A DNA stretch of 64,000 nt from an uncultured Bacteroidales bacterium (GCA_937901525.1 CALDHX010000013.1:1-64000); one strand, 5' to 3'. Positions 53,916 through 62,684 are shown, counted from the stretch's first letter. Made by a program: numbers and translations. The notes: generated from the sequence alone by a model not told the origin.

Positions 53916-54734
53916 TTATAATTCTATTTCGTTTACTTGCAATACTTCTCCTGTTGCATTGTCTGTTATCATCACAACAACTGCACAATTCTCTTTCACC
54001 CATTTGTCAGAGCCTGTAATCAAATAATTTTTCTCTATTACATCTCCTTGTTTGAAAGAATTAGCAAGCGGCATGTCCTTTAACGGATTTTCTCTCAATA
54101 CATGCTTGAAAGTATATTGTTGAAGAACACTTGCAACGTTTTGAATACCTTCTATTCCGCTTTCAGTAACATATAAAGTCAAAGAAAGTTCAGAATCAAC
54201 AGTTTTTAAAACATCTATTTTTGTACTTACTAATATGTTTTTACCTTCAAGAATTTCTGCTCCTAATGAAATATTGAAATTATGTGAGGTTGATGCCATT
54301 TTTTCTGCTATTTTCGCAGCCCATTCTTCCACATTTTTATTATAAGGAGCTTGTCTATTTATCAATATTGCAGGTTGGTCTTGGACTTTAAAAGTTTGCT
54401 TCAATTCATCTCCGTAAGGTGTGCGAAAATCCAAGTTATTATTTTCATGAGTTGGACTTGCCAAACGACCTGTGTGCACTGCACTAACCACAAGTCTCTC
54501 TCCGTATTTTCCCATCTCTGCTTCCAATGCTTCTGTTCCTTTTGGACAATTTGGACAATTCCAAGCAGTAAAGTCTTCTACTAAAATAGCTTGCTTAGAT
54601 TGTTGTTTTGTAATAGGAGTTGTTAAATCTGTTTCCCCTATGATTGGTATCAATCTTTCATTTTCATCATAATTTTCACAAGATGCAAAAATCAATGAGC
54701 TTATTACTAATATTGTATTTAATATCTTTCTCAT
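53916..54734 (-). CDS. Omp28-like lipoprotein with CxxC
   Basis: A 272-residue lipoprotein (lipobox IFASC, Cys19). AILVEDFTAWNCPNCPKG places a thioredoxin-like CPNC at Cys60 and Cys63. VVSAVHTGRLASPTHENN and VQDQPAILINRQ (cis-Pro region) complete the fold, then a beta domain follows. It is a shorter relative of the T9SS Omp28 protein at 3.6-5.3 kb. Probably a periplasmic-side or outer membrane thiol protein acting with the TlpA protein two genes upstream. Confidence 0.83.
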   Translation of the reverse strand: MRKILNTILVISSLIFASCENYDENERLIPIIGETDLTTPITKQQSKQAILVEDFTAWNCPNCPKGTEALEAEMGKYGERLVVSAVHTGRLASPTHENNNLDFRTPYGDELKQTFKVQDQPAILINRQAPYNKNVEEWAAKIAEKMASTSHNFNISLGAEILEGKNILVSTKIDVLKTVDSELSLTLYVTESGIEGIQNVASVLQQYTFKHVLRENPLKDMPLANSFKQGDVIEKNYLITGSDKWVKENCAVVVMITDNATGEVLQVNEIEL

Positions 54735-54746
54735 CTCTAATTATTA

Positions 54747-56435
54747 TTAAAAGCTACTTGTTATTGTCATAAACAAACCGTTTGAAGCTGGCACTTCTCT
54801 ACACACACCTCCTATACAAATTATACCGCTTCTTTGTTTTCCATAGCTCAACGACACTCTTGTTGTTTTGTATGTTGAACCTAATGCTACGCTGTAATAA
54901 TGTGTTTTGTCTCCTACTTCATTTCCATAGTTCCATTGGTCAGATAGTGCAAAAAACCATTTGCCTGCAAAATTATATTCAGCAGTTGCTTGTAGCCAAT
55001 CGCCAGTTGCCCATTCTCCATAGTTTTGTTCGGTTAATAACCATTGAACTTCTCCTCTTACTGAATGTTTTTTAGAGATTTTATATGTAGCATCGGCAAC
55101 AAATATGTTAGCATAAACATTTTCTGCCTCAGGGTGACCAAACGCAATTGGGTTAAAAATTTGGTTAGAGTACATTAAATTTAATTTTAAGTCTCTATTG
55201 ATTTTTTTTCCTATTTCAAAGTTGATTTCTTGGAAATATAAATCGTCTCCAACTTTAAAGAAATTTGAAGTATATCCTTCTGTACCCATTTGATTCAAAG
55301 CATAACCTACTATTGGTTGTTGATCTATTGAATGAACTCTTGAATAGTTTAATTTTAATTCTGTTCCATATTTACCACCCAAAAGAGTATTCTTTTTTAT
55401 CTTATACATAATATCGGCTTGTATTCCCATTTCGCCATTAACTTGTGTTGCGTAAGGATACATCGCCATAAGAGAATAAGCATGTTGACGAGTAATCGCA
55501 GGAAGGTAATTAACATTTAACATATTTCCTGTTTCGCTTCTCTTAGATTTGAAACTCATGTTGTCAATTCTTTTTGCTTCAAGAGAAATTCCTAATCCTT
55601 TTACAGAATATGAAGCTTTCAAAAGCAAAGCGTTTCCTGGTTTGTAAATATATCCATTCACAGCATTTGGATCTTGTCCTTTGTAAGCATATTCTCCTGA
55701 AAGAAAGAAGGCTTTGTGAGAAAAATCAAAACGAACTGCCATTGCACCAACATTTTCTGGTATAATCATCTTATACATATTACCATCTAATGTTATGATT
55801 TTTGGATTTGCTTGTTCATAAACTGAAACAAAACTTCCTCCAAGTGTAAGGCGAGTTGCAGAGGCATTAAGTTTTGTAATTAAATCATTCAAAGAAATCT
55901 CAGCATCAAGTCCTCTAATGAGTCCGTTATTGTTTTTCCAAATGTCTTCCCAATAATATCTTTGTTTTCCTATGACTCCTTTGATTGAAACTCCACTTAC
56001 AGGTTTTGCAACTATTCTTAATCCGTCCATTGCATTGTCCAGTCCTAAGTTTCTTTCTTCGTATGAACGGAAAATTAAGCCATTTCCAAATTGTTCATAG
56101 TAATTACCAACTGTTACTTCTAAATAATCTTTTTTATAAGAGGCGTAACGATATGGAATGCCGACTCCTTTGTATTGAGCATCAAATCCAAGAATCGGAT
56201 TAAGGTATGATTCAAATCTTAAACCAGCAGAGAAATCTCCACTTGTGTAATTGATATTTGCAAATGCGTTACTCAAAAGTTTTTCATTCACTTTTTCTGC
56301 CCCAATTATACTATCTTCTTTTGAGGCTTGAATATCCATTTGAAAATTCCCTGTTACTTTTCCTCCTAATATGCTTTGAGCGTAAGAGGTTAAAGAAAAC
56401 AAAGAAAGAAATAAAATTACTAATATTTTTTTCAT
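54747..56435 (-). CDS. Outer membrane barrel protein, DUF6029-like
   Basis: A 562-residue protein with a signal peptide. Many alternating amphipathic strands follow: FSAGLRFESYLNPILGF, YLEVTVGNYYEQFGNGLIFR then SYEER, WFFALSDQWNYGNEV, TTRVSLSYGKQRSGI. It ends NGLFMTITSSF with a terminal Phe. The FGNGLIFRSYEER region and the length match the DUF6029 family of Bacteroidota. It is a predicted large outer membrane barrel of unknown role. It sits between the TlpA and Omp28-like genes. Confidence 0.75.
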   Translation of the reverse strand: MKKILVILFLSLFSLTSYAQSILGGKVTGNFQMDIQASKEDSIIGAEKVNEKLLSNAFANINYTSGDFSAGLRFESYLNPILGFDAQYKGVGIPYRYASYKKDYLEVTVGNYYEQFGNGLIFRSYEERNLGLDNAMDGLRIVAKPVSGVSIKGVIGKQRYYWEDIWKNNNGLIRGLDAEISLNDLITKLNASATRLTLGGSFVSVYEQANPKIITLDGNMYKMIIPENVGAMAVRFDFSHKAFFLSGEYAYKGQDPNAVNGYIYKPGNALLLKASYSVKGLGISLEAKRIDNMSFKSKRSETGNMLNVNYLPAITRQHAYSLMAMYPYATQVNGEMGIQADIMYKIKKNTLLGGKYGTELKLNYSRVHSIDQQPIVGYALNQMGTEGYTSNFFKVGDDLYFQEINFEIGKKINRDLKLNLMYSNQIFNPIAFGHPEAENVYANIFVADATYKISKKHSVRGEVQWLLTEQNYGEWATGDWLQATAEYNFAGKWFFALSDQWNYGNEVGDKTHYYSVALGSTYKTTRVSLSYGKQRSGIICIGGVCREVPASNGLFMTITSSF

Positions 56436-56442
56436 TTAATTA

Positions 56443-56940
56443 TTATTTTTCTTCTGCGATAACTTTACGTATTGCTTCAATCAATCCTTCTTCATCACCA
56501 GGTGCGTAACCTACATGTTGCCAAACAATTTCTCCTTTTCCATTTACAACAAATGTATGTGGCGGATTATTTACACCCATCGCTCTTTTAAATTCACTAT
56601 TCACATCAAGCAAAATTTCATACTCCCATTCTGATGTATTTACCAAAGGTTGAACTTTTGATTGTGTACGACTATCATCTATTGATACAGCAAAAATTTT
56701 CATTCCTGTTTCTTCTTGCCATTCTTCGTAAAGTTCTGCAAAAGTACTTAACTCCATTAAGCAAGGTTTACACCAAGTTGCCCAAAAACATATTGCAAAT
56801 GGTTTTCCTTCGTTGTTAATTTCTTTTGTGTTTATTGATTTCCCATCAAGAGTTTTTAAATCTACACTTGGAAGTGTTTGTTGTGCATATATCATCAATG
56901 AACATATTGAAGCTATTGCAAATAAAATCATCTTTTTCAT
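56443..56940 (-). CDS. TlpA-like thiol:disulfide oxidoreductase
   Basis: A 165-residue exported thioredoxin (signal peptide to about residue 19). FWATWCKPCLMELSTF holds the active-site CKPC (Cys57, Cys60). NNPPHTFVVNGKGEIVWQHV contains the cis-Pro loop. It is a probable periplasmic reductase. DsbD at 40 kb could supply electrons. It lies 7 bases upstream of the DUF6029-like gene and 14 bases after ispB. Confidence 0.92.
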   Translation of the reverse strand: MKKMILFAIASICSLMIYAQQTLPSVDLKTLDGKSINTKEINNEGKPFAICFWATWCKPCLMELSTFAELYEEWQEETGMKIFAVSIDDSRTQSKVQPLVNTSEWEYEILLDVNSEFKRAMGVNNPPHTFVVNGKGEIVWQHVGYAPGDEEGLIEAIRKVIAEEK

Positions 56941-56954
56941 ACGTGTGCGTGTGT

Positions 56955-57926
56955 TTAATTATTTCTTTTTACTAATATTTCTACTAATTGTTCTAATATT
57001 TCTCTGTATTGACTTTCTGGCAAATTAGATAAAACTTCTTTTGCTTTATTGCTATAATATTTTACCTGCTCCTCTGTCTTTTCAATGCTGCCTGACTTTG
57101 ATATATCTAAGACTAATTTTAATACATCTTCATCAGACTTGTCTTTTTGTTTGACAAAATTTATTACATTTAGTTTAACCTCTTCGTTTAGTGTATCTAT
57201 ATAATCTAAGATTGGTAAGGTGAATTTGCATTCCTTTATATCATTTCCATATTTCTTTCCACTGACTTGACTTATCTCAAAATCTAAAATATCATCTTTG
57301 ATTTGAAATGCTCTTCCTAATAATCTGCCAAATTCTTCTGCGTATTTAGTATAGTCTTTATCTGTTGTAGCAGTTTTTGCTCCAATATAAGCCGATGCTC
57401 CTAATAAAGAAGATGTTTTATAGTCTATTACGCTAAAATATGCCTCACGAGAAATATCTCCTTTCTCTAAAACGTCTTTTTGCAACAATTCTCCCATTGG
57501 CAATTCTCTTGCTATTTTGGAATAAATTGGCAAAAGCTCAAAATCTTCCTTTGTATGAATTAATTGTAAAGACTTACCAAAAAGATAATCTCCATACAAT
57601 ATTGCAGCATTATTTCCCCAACGTGAATTGATTGTAGGTTGATTTCTTCTTAAATCACTATTATCTAACACATCATCGTGAGCTAATGATGCGGTATGCA
57701 GTAATTCTACAATTATTGCAGAACGATAAGTAGAATCGCTAAGACCTCCACAGGCCTTTGCTACTAATAACGTAAGAAGTGGGCGTATTTTTTTACTTTT
57801 TTGAGAAAGAGAATAGGATAATATATCAGAAAGCATTCCTACATCGCTTGTTTTGCATTCCTGATACATCACTTCAAAAGTGTTTAGCTCGTTTTCTATC
57901 GTTTTTGCTATGTCTTTTATATCCAT
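56955..57926 (-). CDS. Trans-polyprenyl diphosphate synthase
   Basis: A 323-residue isoprenyl synthase. The first aspartate-rich motif is HDDVLDNSDLRRNQPTIN (DDxxD from Asp84) and the second is GRAFQIKDDILDFEIS. Length and motifs match octaprenyl/heptaprenyl-type synthases that make the menaquinone side chain. It uses IPP from the MEP pathway (dxs at 5.5 kb) and is divergent from a UbiA prenyltransferase that would use its product. It heads a five-gene minus-strand run. Confidence 0.93.
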   Translation of the reverse strand: MDIKDIAKTIENELNTFEVMYQECKTSDVGMLSDILSYSLSQKSKKIRPLLTLLVAKACGGLSDSTYRSAIIVELLHTASLAHDDVLDNSDLRRNQPTINSRWGNNAAILYGDYLFGKSLQLIHTKEDFELLPIYSKIARELPMGELLQKDVLEKGDISREAYFSVIDYKTSSLLGASAYIGAKTATTDKDYTKYAEEFGRLLGRAFQIKDDILDFEISQVSGKKYGNDIKECKFTLPILDYIDTLNEEVKLNVINFVKQKDKSDEDVLKLVLDISKSGSIEKTEEQVKYYSNKAKEVLSNLPESQYREILEQLVEILVKRNN

Positions 57927-57955
57927 TCCCTTGAAAAACTAAACGTTTTAACGTG

Positions 57956-57963
57956 CAAATATA
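57956..57963 (-). promoter_or_regulatory. Polyprenyl synthase operon -7 element (TATATTTG)
   Basis: The minus-strand match to TAnnTTTG lies 30 bases upstream of the start at 57926. Confidence 0.5.
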
Positions 57964-58030
57964 CAAAAAATATAGAAAACCAATAATTTTTCTTCGTTTT
58001 AGGAAATTATTTCTTTGTTTTGAAAAAATA

Positions 58031-58068
58031 TTTCTTTGAATTATTTTATTTTTTCTTTGAATTATTTT
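58031..58068. repeat. 17-bp direct repeat TTTCTTTGAATTATTTT
   Basis: Two identical copies (58031-58047 and 58052-58068) with a 21-base period lie directly upstream of the prenyltransferase -7 box. They belong to the CTTTGA-type A/T-rich motif seen elsewhere. Reading through them gives an artefactual FELF-rich N-terminus. Confidence 0.75.
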
Positions 58069-58076
58069 TAATTTTG
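58069..58076 (+). promoter_or_regulatory. UbiA prenyltransferase promoter -7 element (TAATTTTG)
   Basis: The box lies inside the longest frame (ATG 58020) and 27 bases before ATG 58104, so only the downstream ATG can be used. Confidence 0.55.
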
Positions 58077-58103
58077 TGCCTTATTATAATTGAAATTACA
58101 ACA

Positions 58104-59120
58104 ATGAAAAGTTTAAAGATTTGGTTACAAAATGCAAGAATGGTTTCATTAGCTCAAAGTTTGCTTCCTGCAATTTTAGCTGTAATTATAGCAATCAATG
58201 AGCAAGATTTCAATATTTTTCTTGCAATATTAGCAGTATTAGGTGTTGTTTCAGCACATTTAGGCATGAATTTAGCTGATGATTTTTTTGATTATAAAGT
58301 CAATACCGCAGAAAGCAGAAAAGAACTCTCTCGTCAAGGTTTTAGAGCAAGGATTGTAAAATATCCTTATCTTACATCTAATCAGGCAACTCTTGGTGAT
58401 TTAAAACGAGCTATTATTCTTTTTCTTCTTTTTGCAACAATAATGGGAGGAATTATTTTAGCTCTACGTTTTAATTGGTTGATAGTTCTAATTGCTTTCC
58501 TAACTTTATTCTTAGGAATCTCTTATTCTGGATTTCCTTTTAAGTTTTCATATATAGGATTAGGCGAATTGGTTATCGGAATCATTTTTGGGCCACTTTT
58601 AATGATGGGAGTATATATCGCAAGTGCTAATAGATTGGACACTTCTGTTGTTTTAGCCTCTATTCCCGTTGGTTTGTTGGTGGTAAATATTCTTTTTACA
58701 CATAGTTTCATTGATCAAAAAGCAGATGAAAGTGCAGATAAAATGACTTTTGCTCGATTGCTAAAAACAAATAAGGCAAATTTAACTGCAAGCATATTAT
58801 TTAATTTCATACCTTATTTAATTATTGTCGCAGGTGTTATATTGAAATATTTACATCCTCTTTATCTTTTAATTTTCCTTGTTTTGCCAAGAAGCATTTG
58901 GTTAATAAAAAGTTTGATTGAGTTTACTAAATCAAACAATACAACTCTTGCAAAACCGCCTAAATATATGGGTAACATGGGAGATTGGGAAAAATTCCAA
59001 ACAGCAGGAATTGATTGGTTTATGGCTCGTTGGCTTGCAGCGAGAAACATACTTTCGTTATTTTGTATAGTAATAATTATAGTTAATATCATATTATGGT
59101 TAAGCAAATGTTTTATTTAG
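58104..59120 (+). CDS. UbiA-family prenyltransferase (MenA-like)
   Basis: A 338-residue membrane enzyme with about eight or nine helices. The aspartate motifs are NLADDFFDYKVNT (about residue 60) and IDQKADESADKMTF (about 210). It most resembles 1,4-dihydroxy-2-naphthoate prenyltransferase, which makes demethylmenaquinone, but the C-terminal GNMGDWEKFQTAGIDWFMAR loop is distinctive and the aromatic substrate is not certain. ATG 58104 is chosen because the promoter lies within the longer frame. It overlaps the radical SAM gene. Confidence 0.85.
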   Translation: MKSLKIWLQNARMVSLAQSLLPAILAVIIAINEQDFNIFLAILAVLGVVSAHLGMNLADDFFDYKVNTAESRKELSRQGFRARIVKYPYLTSNQATLGDLKRAIILFLLFATIMGGIILALRFNWLIVLIAFLTLFLGISYSGFPFKFSYIGLGELVIGIIFGPLLMMGVYIASANRLDTSVVLASIPVGLLVVNILFTHSFIDQKADESADKMTFARLLKTNKANLTASILFNFIPYLIIVAGVILKYLHPLYLLIFLVLPRSIWLIKSLIEFTKSNNTTLAKPPKYMGNMGDWEKFQTAGIDWFMARWLAARNILSLFCIVIIIVNIILWLSKCFI

Positions 59121-59992
59121 CCAAATGGTTCTTTGGTGCTAAATTTTTTAATCAAAAAAAAACACTACAAAGTGTAATATTTATATCAGATAAATGTAAC
59201 CTTGCTTGTAAGCATTGCAACGTTTACAACTACGAAAATCCAAATATAAAGACTTACGAACAAATAAGAGAAGAATTAATCTATTGTTATGAGCAAGGAT
59301 CTCGCTTTATAGACTTTGAAGGAGGCGAACCATTTATTTGGGAAGATGGAGAAAAACGCATAGACGACCTAATAGATTTAGCAAAGTCCATAGGATTTTA
59401 TTCTTGCACAATTACAACAAATGCACAAAGGCCTTTTATCAACTCACGTGCCGATAGCATTTGGGTAAGCCTTGACGGAGTTGGAGAATATCACGAAAGA
59501 ATTAGAGGAAAAGGCACTTTTGCTAATTTAGAAAAGAACATCTCTACATGTAATCACAAAGCATTGAGTGTAAATATGGCAATAAACACTCTAAACTATG
59601 AATCAGTTGCCAAGACAATAGAATATGCAAAGAATAGCCCTTATATAAAATCTATTTCATTGAATTTCCATACTCCATTTAAAGGCACAGAATACCTTGC
59701 CTTAGATATGGAGAAAAGACAAGAAATAATAGATATGATTATTTCCTATAAGAAAAAAGGTTATCCTATCATGAATTCCGTTGCAGGATTAAAAAAAATG
59801 AAAAAATTAGATTTCACTCCTCAATGTTGGGTAACAAATTTCATTTTTTCAGATGGAACAAAAACAACTCAATGTATAGGAAAAGAACAAGGAGTTTGTG
59901 ATAAATGTGGTTTTTGTATGGCAGGAGAAATGAATGCTGTTTTCAATTTCCACCCAAGCACTATTTTTGCAGGACTTAAATTAAGATTATAA
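59096..59992 (+). CDS. Radical SAM enzyme with C-terminal cysteine cluster
   Basis: A 298-residue protein. The [4Fe-4S]-SAM motif is Cys34, Cys38, Cys41 (DKCNLACKHCNVYN). The SAM-binding glycines are in DFEGGEPFIW, and WVSLDGVGEYHERIRGKGTF is the usual mid-barrel segment. The C-terminus has five cysteines spaced C-x15-C-x7-C-x2-C-x2-C, suggesting an auxiliary cluster (SPASM or HpnH/DUF3463-like). It starts inside the 3' end of the UbiA gene (ATG 59096 or 59108), so the two are translationally coupled. Substrate unknown; a lipid or quinone is suggested by context. Confidence 0.82.
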   Translation: MVKQMFYLAKWFFGAKFFNQKKTLQSVIFISDKCNLACKHCNVYNYENPNIKTYEQIREELIYCYEQGSRFIDFEGGEPFIWEDGEKRIDDLIDLAKSIGFYSCTITTNAQRPFINSRADSIWVSLDGVGEYHERIRGKGTFANLEKNISTCNHKALSVNMAINTLNYESVAKTIEYAKNSPYIKSISLNFHTPFKGTEYLALDMEKRQEIIDMIISYKKKGYPIMNSVAGLKKMKKLDFTPQCWVTNFIFSDGTKTTQCIGKEQGVCDKCGFCMAGEMNAVFNFHPSTIFAGLKLRL

Positions 59993-59993
59993 T

Positions 59994-61265
59994 ATGTTTA
60001 AACGCCCAATTATTATCCCTCTTATCTTTTTGATTATTGGGATAATAATTGTGGATTCTTTTATTCCCGTTTTCTTTGTCAATGATCACTATTCTGTTCA
60101 TTTTGACAAAGCAATCTCTTTTCGCTATTTAATTACAGATAATTATAAACCAAAAACTAATTGGACGACCTATCAAGCAAAAGTCATTGAATATTTTGAC
60201 GGAAACAGTTGGCAAAAAACCAAAGGAAAAGTTTTAATCAATTTCCCAAAAGATTGTAAACAGTTTAACTATGGAGACGTAATTGAAAGCAAGGAAAGAA
60301 TGCAGAGAATACGTAATTTCAAAGGCCTTACATTTGATTACCAAAAATACATGAATCACAAACGTCTATATCATAATGTTTACTGCAAAGATTACAAAAT
60401 AATCAATCACAATAAAGGGAATAAAATCATAAAATGGGCAAAAAACGCTAACGAAAGTCTTAAAAACAGGATAAAATCCTCAAACATTTCACAACGAAAC
60501 GCTAATCTTGCAATTTCTTTATTACTTGGAGACAAGTCAAAACTTGATTTAGATATAAAAAACAGTTTTTCTATAACAGGAATTGCGCACATATTATGCG
60601 TTTCAGGTCTTCACATAGGTTTAATCCTTGGATTTATTCAATTAATCACTAAATTTATCTGTCTTTTTGGCTTACGATTCTATTATCTTAGACAAATATT
60701 ATTAGTTATTATTGCTTGGCTAATCGCATTGATTATAGGTTGCAGTCCATCTTCATTAAGAGTTGCGTTAATGTTTACAATACTTATTCTTTCTAAGCAT
60801 CTGCCAATTCAAACCGATTCATTAAACACTCTTTATTGTACTGCATTTTTTCTATTGCTTACAAACCCATTACTTTTATTTGACATAAGTTTTCAGCTCT
60901 CATTTTTGGCCGTCTTAGGCATATTAGTATGCGTGCCAATCATTGAAAGATTTCTCTCAAAGCACAAAACGAAGAATTTTTTCAAACCAATAATTCAAAA
61001 TGCAACAATAAGTCTCTCGGCACAAGCCTTTACAGCTCCTATTATCATTTATAATTTCAAAACATTCCCTATTTTATTCTTGCTAACCAATATTATTGTT
61101 GTTCCTTTTCTTGGGTTTGTTTTAATAAGTATTATTACATTGATTCTTTTTGTAGAAATTCCGCTACTAAACACTATAACATCTTTCTTAGTTGAAATAG
61201 AGTTAGACGTTTTAATTGCTATTGCTAATTTTTTTAAGAATTTAACCTTAGCAATAACTATTTAA
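59994..61265 (+). CDS. ComEC/Rec2-family channel protein, short form
   Basis: A 423-residue protein. Two N-terminal helices enclose a DUF4131-like beta domain (about 40-125), with VLINFPKDCKQFNYGDVIES. The competence domain then follows with many helices: SLLLGDKSKLDLDIKNSFSI then TGIAHILCVSGLHIGLILGF, and ALIIGCSPSSLRVALMF. The C-terminal metallo-beta-lactamase domain of full-length ComEC is absent. It probably transports DNA across the inner membrane. It starts one base after the radical SAM stop and overlaps a convergent gene by 8 bases. Confidence 0.88.
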   Translation: MFKRPIIIPLIFLIIGIIIVDSFIPVFFVNDHYSVHFDKAISFRYLITDNYKPKTNWTTYQAKVIEYFDGNSWQKTKGKVLINFPKDCKQFNYGDVIESKERMQRIRNFKGLTFDYQKYMNHKRLYHNVYCKDYKIINHNKGNKIIKWAKNANESLKNRIKSSNISQRNANLAISLLLGDKSKLDLDIKNSFSITGIAHILCVSGLHIGLILGFIQLITKFICLFGLRFYYLRQILLVIIAWLIALIIGCSPSSLRVALMFTILILSKHLPIQTDSLNTLYCTAFFLLLTNPLLLFDISFQLSFLAVLGILVCVPIIERFLSKHKTKNFFKPIIQNATISLSAQAFTAPIIIYNFKTFPILFLLTNIIVVPFLGFVLISIITLILFVEIPLLNTITSFLVEIELDVLIAIANFFKNLTLAITI

Positions 61266-61821
61266 ACAATTGTAATTTAGATTTTGAATAAGTGTAATAG
61301 ACATCTCTTCCATTAAGCGTTGCTTCCTCTGACATACCAGGATAAATTACAACAAGAGGTGTTTCAAAACTAAAAATAATTCTATCAGACACTTTTACAA
61401 TTGAAACAAATGGTGAAATACTATTGTAATTCATTCTTCCATCTTCCCCTTTTGTGTATGCAGCAACAGACAATTCACCTATATATTGGTATCTACCTTT
61501 ATTAAAAGAAACAACATCGCAACCTATACTATAATCCACCTTTTTATCTAAAAGCAAAATGAAGGTTTTCAACTTTGAATTATAATAAACTCTCGGGCTT
61601 ACCACAACATCTTCCTCTGTTGTTTCATATTTGTGTCCACAAATATTCAATTCACTATTACTTACTCGTTGTATAACAAGAGTATCTTTTGCTGCCACAT
61701 AAACCTTTACTTCATCGTTTGATAATTGTTGCACAACATCTACAACCTCATAACTATATTGAGAAAACGCATTCAAACTACAAAGAATGCAAAGAGAAAA
61801 ACTTAATAATAATCTTTTCAT
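61258..61821 (-). CDS. Exported protein of unknown function
   Basis: A 187-residue protein with signal peptide MKRLLLSFSLCILCSLNAFS. The mature part is beta-rich (VKVYVAAKDTLVIQRV, VYYNSKLKTFILLLDKKV) with two cysteines. No family is recognised. It starts with a one-base overlap of the YwqK-like lipoprotein stop, so it is co-expressed with it. Its 3' end overlaps comEC by 8 bases in convergent orientation. Confidence 0.6.
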   Translation of the reverse strand: MKRLLLSFSLCILCSLNAFSQYSYEVVDVVQQLSNDEVKVYVAAKDTLVIQRVSNSELNICGHKYETTEEDVVVSPRVYYNSKLKTFILLLDKKVDYSIGCDVVSFNKGRYQYIGELSVAAYTKGEDGRMNYNSISPFVSIVKVSDRIIFSFETPLVVIYPGMSEEATLNGRDVYYTYSKSKLQLFK

Positions 61822-62537
61822 TATTGTCTTGGTTTTAATAAAATACCATCTACATCATATATTTCTACGCCTTGTGGCGTTCCATCTGAAAGAAAATATT
61901 CCCATTTGCCTATTTTCTTTCCCATTTTATATTGCCCTTTTATCAATGTGCCACCTTCTTTTGTGAAAACTTGATAAAGGCTATCTTGCATACCATCTTT
62001 ATAATAATGTATAGAATTTATTTGTCCGTTTTCATACCAAGAAATACTTTCACCTTGTTGAATATTTCCTATTGTATTAATTTTTTGACAAATAGAGAAG
62101 TCTTCAAAAAATTTATAAAAAACCTCTCCATTAGTTTTTTTGACTTTAATATCACACAAACCATTATCTTCTGCAAAATGCAAAGATAACACTCTATCTT
62201 CTGAGGAAACTATTTCCTTTGCTTTATTATCATTAACTATCCACTTACTTCCTGCTTCATTATTGGTAAAATCTGCTTTTGCAAACACATCTCCTGTTGA
62301 AAAATAAAACACCCATTCACCTGTCTTATTACCATCTTTATCAAATCCTCCTACTATTCGTTTTTGCTTATTATCATAATAATGTATTTCTTTAACTTTT
62401 ATCTTTTTACCATTATCCTCTTTATATAAATAGACCAATTTAGAGGCTCCATTATCATATTTTTCTATCACTTCTTCTTTTGTACAAGAAAGAATTAAAA
62501 AGAAAACTCCAAAAATCAAAATAAGATTCTTTTTCAT
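61821..62537 (-). CDS. Lipoprotein with MORN/YwqK-like repeats
   Basis: A 238-residue lipoprotein (lipobox ILSC, Cys18). It carries several MORN-type repeats of the form GxxxGxWxxYxxxGxxxxxxxY, seen in GGFDKDGNKTGEWVFYFSTG, SWYENGQINSIHYYKDG and GQYKMGKKIGKWEYFLSDG. This matches the widespread Bacteroidota YwqK-like outer-membrane lipoproteins. The 'antitoxin' label sometimes used for the family is not supported here, since no toxin partner is seen. The promoter box is at 62563-62570. Confidence 0.78.
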   Translation of the reverse strand: MKKNLILIFGVFFLILSCTKEEVIEKYDNGASKLVYLYKEDNGKKIKVKEIHYYDNKQKRIVGGFDKDGNKTGEWVFYFSTGDVFAKADFTNNEAGSKWIVNDNKAKEIVSSEDRVLSLHFAEDNGLCDIKVKKTNGEVFYKFFEDFSICQKINTIGNIQQGESISWYENGQINSIHYYKDGMQDSLYQVFTKEGGTLIKGQYKMGKKIGKWEYFLSDGTPQGVEIYDVDGILLKPRQ

Positions 62538-62562
62538 CGTCGTTTAGTAAATTTATTTTTGG

Positions 62563-62570
62563 CAAAGTTA
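62563..62570 (-). promoter_or_regulatory. -7 element (TAACTTTG) of the YwqK-like lipoprotein gene
   Basis: The minus-strand match to TAnnTTTG lies 26 bases upstream of the start at 62537. Confidence 0.5.
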
Positions 62571-62644
62571 CAACTAAATGCAAAAAAAACTAATAAAAAA
62601 TTAAAACTTTTCGTATTTTTTTATTGTTATTTCAAAGAATGATG

Positions 62645-62652
62645 TATCTTTG
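62645..62652 (+). promoter_or_regulatory. Ferredoxin promoter -7 element (TATCTTTG)
   Basis: TATCTTTG has TTG at 62624-62626, 18 bases upstream. The leader to ATG 62685 is about 29 nt. Confidence 0.6.
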
Positions 62653-62684
62653 CAAAAGTTTTAAACCCTAAAAAATTAAAGAAA

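Noticed and set aside
61821..62537. Toxin-antitoxin module (YwqK 'antitoxin' label)
   Set aside because: It is a MORN-repeat lipoprotein with a secretion signal; the neighbour is an exported protein with no toxin features.
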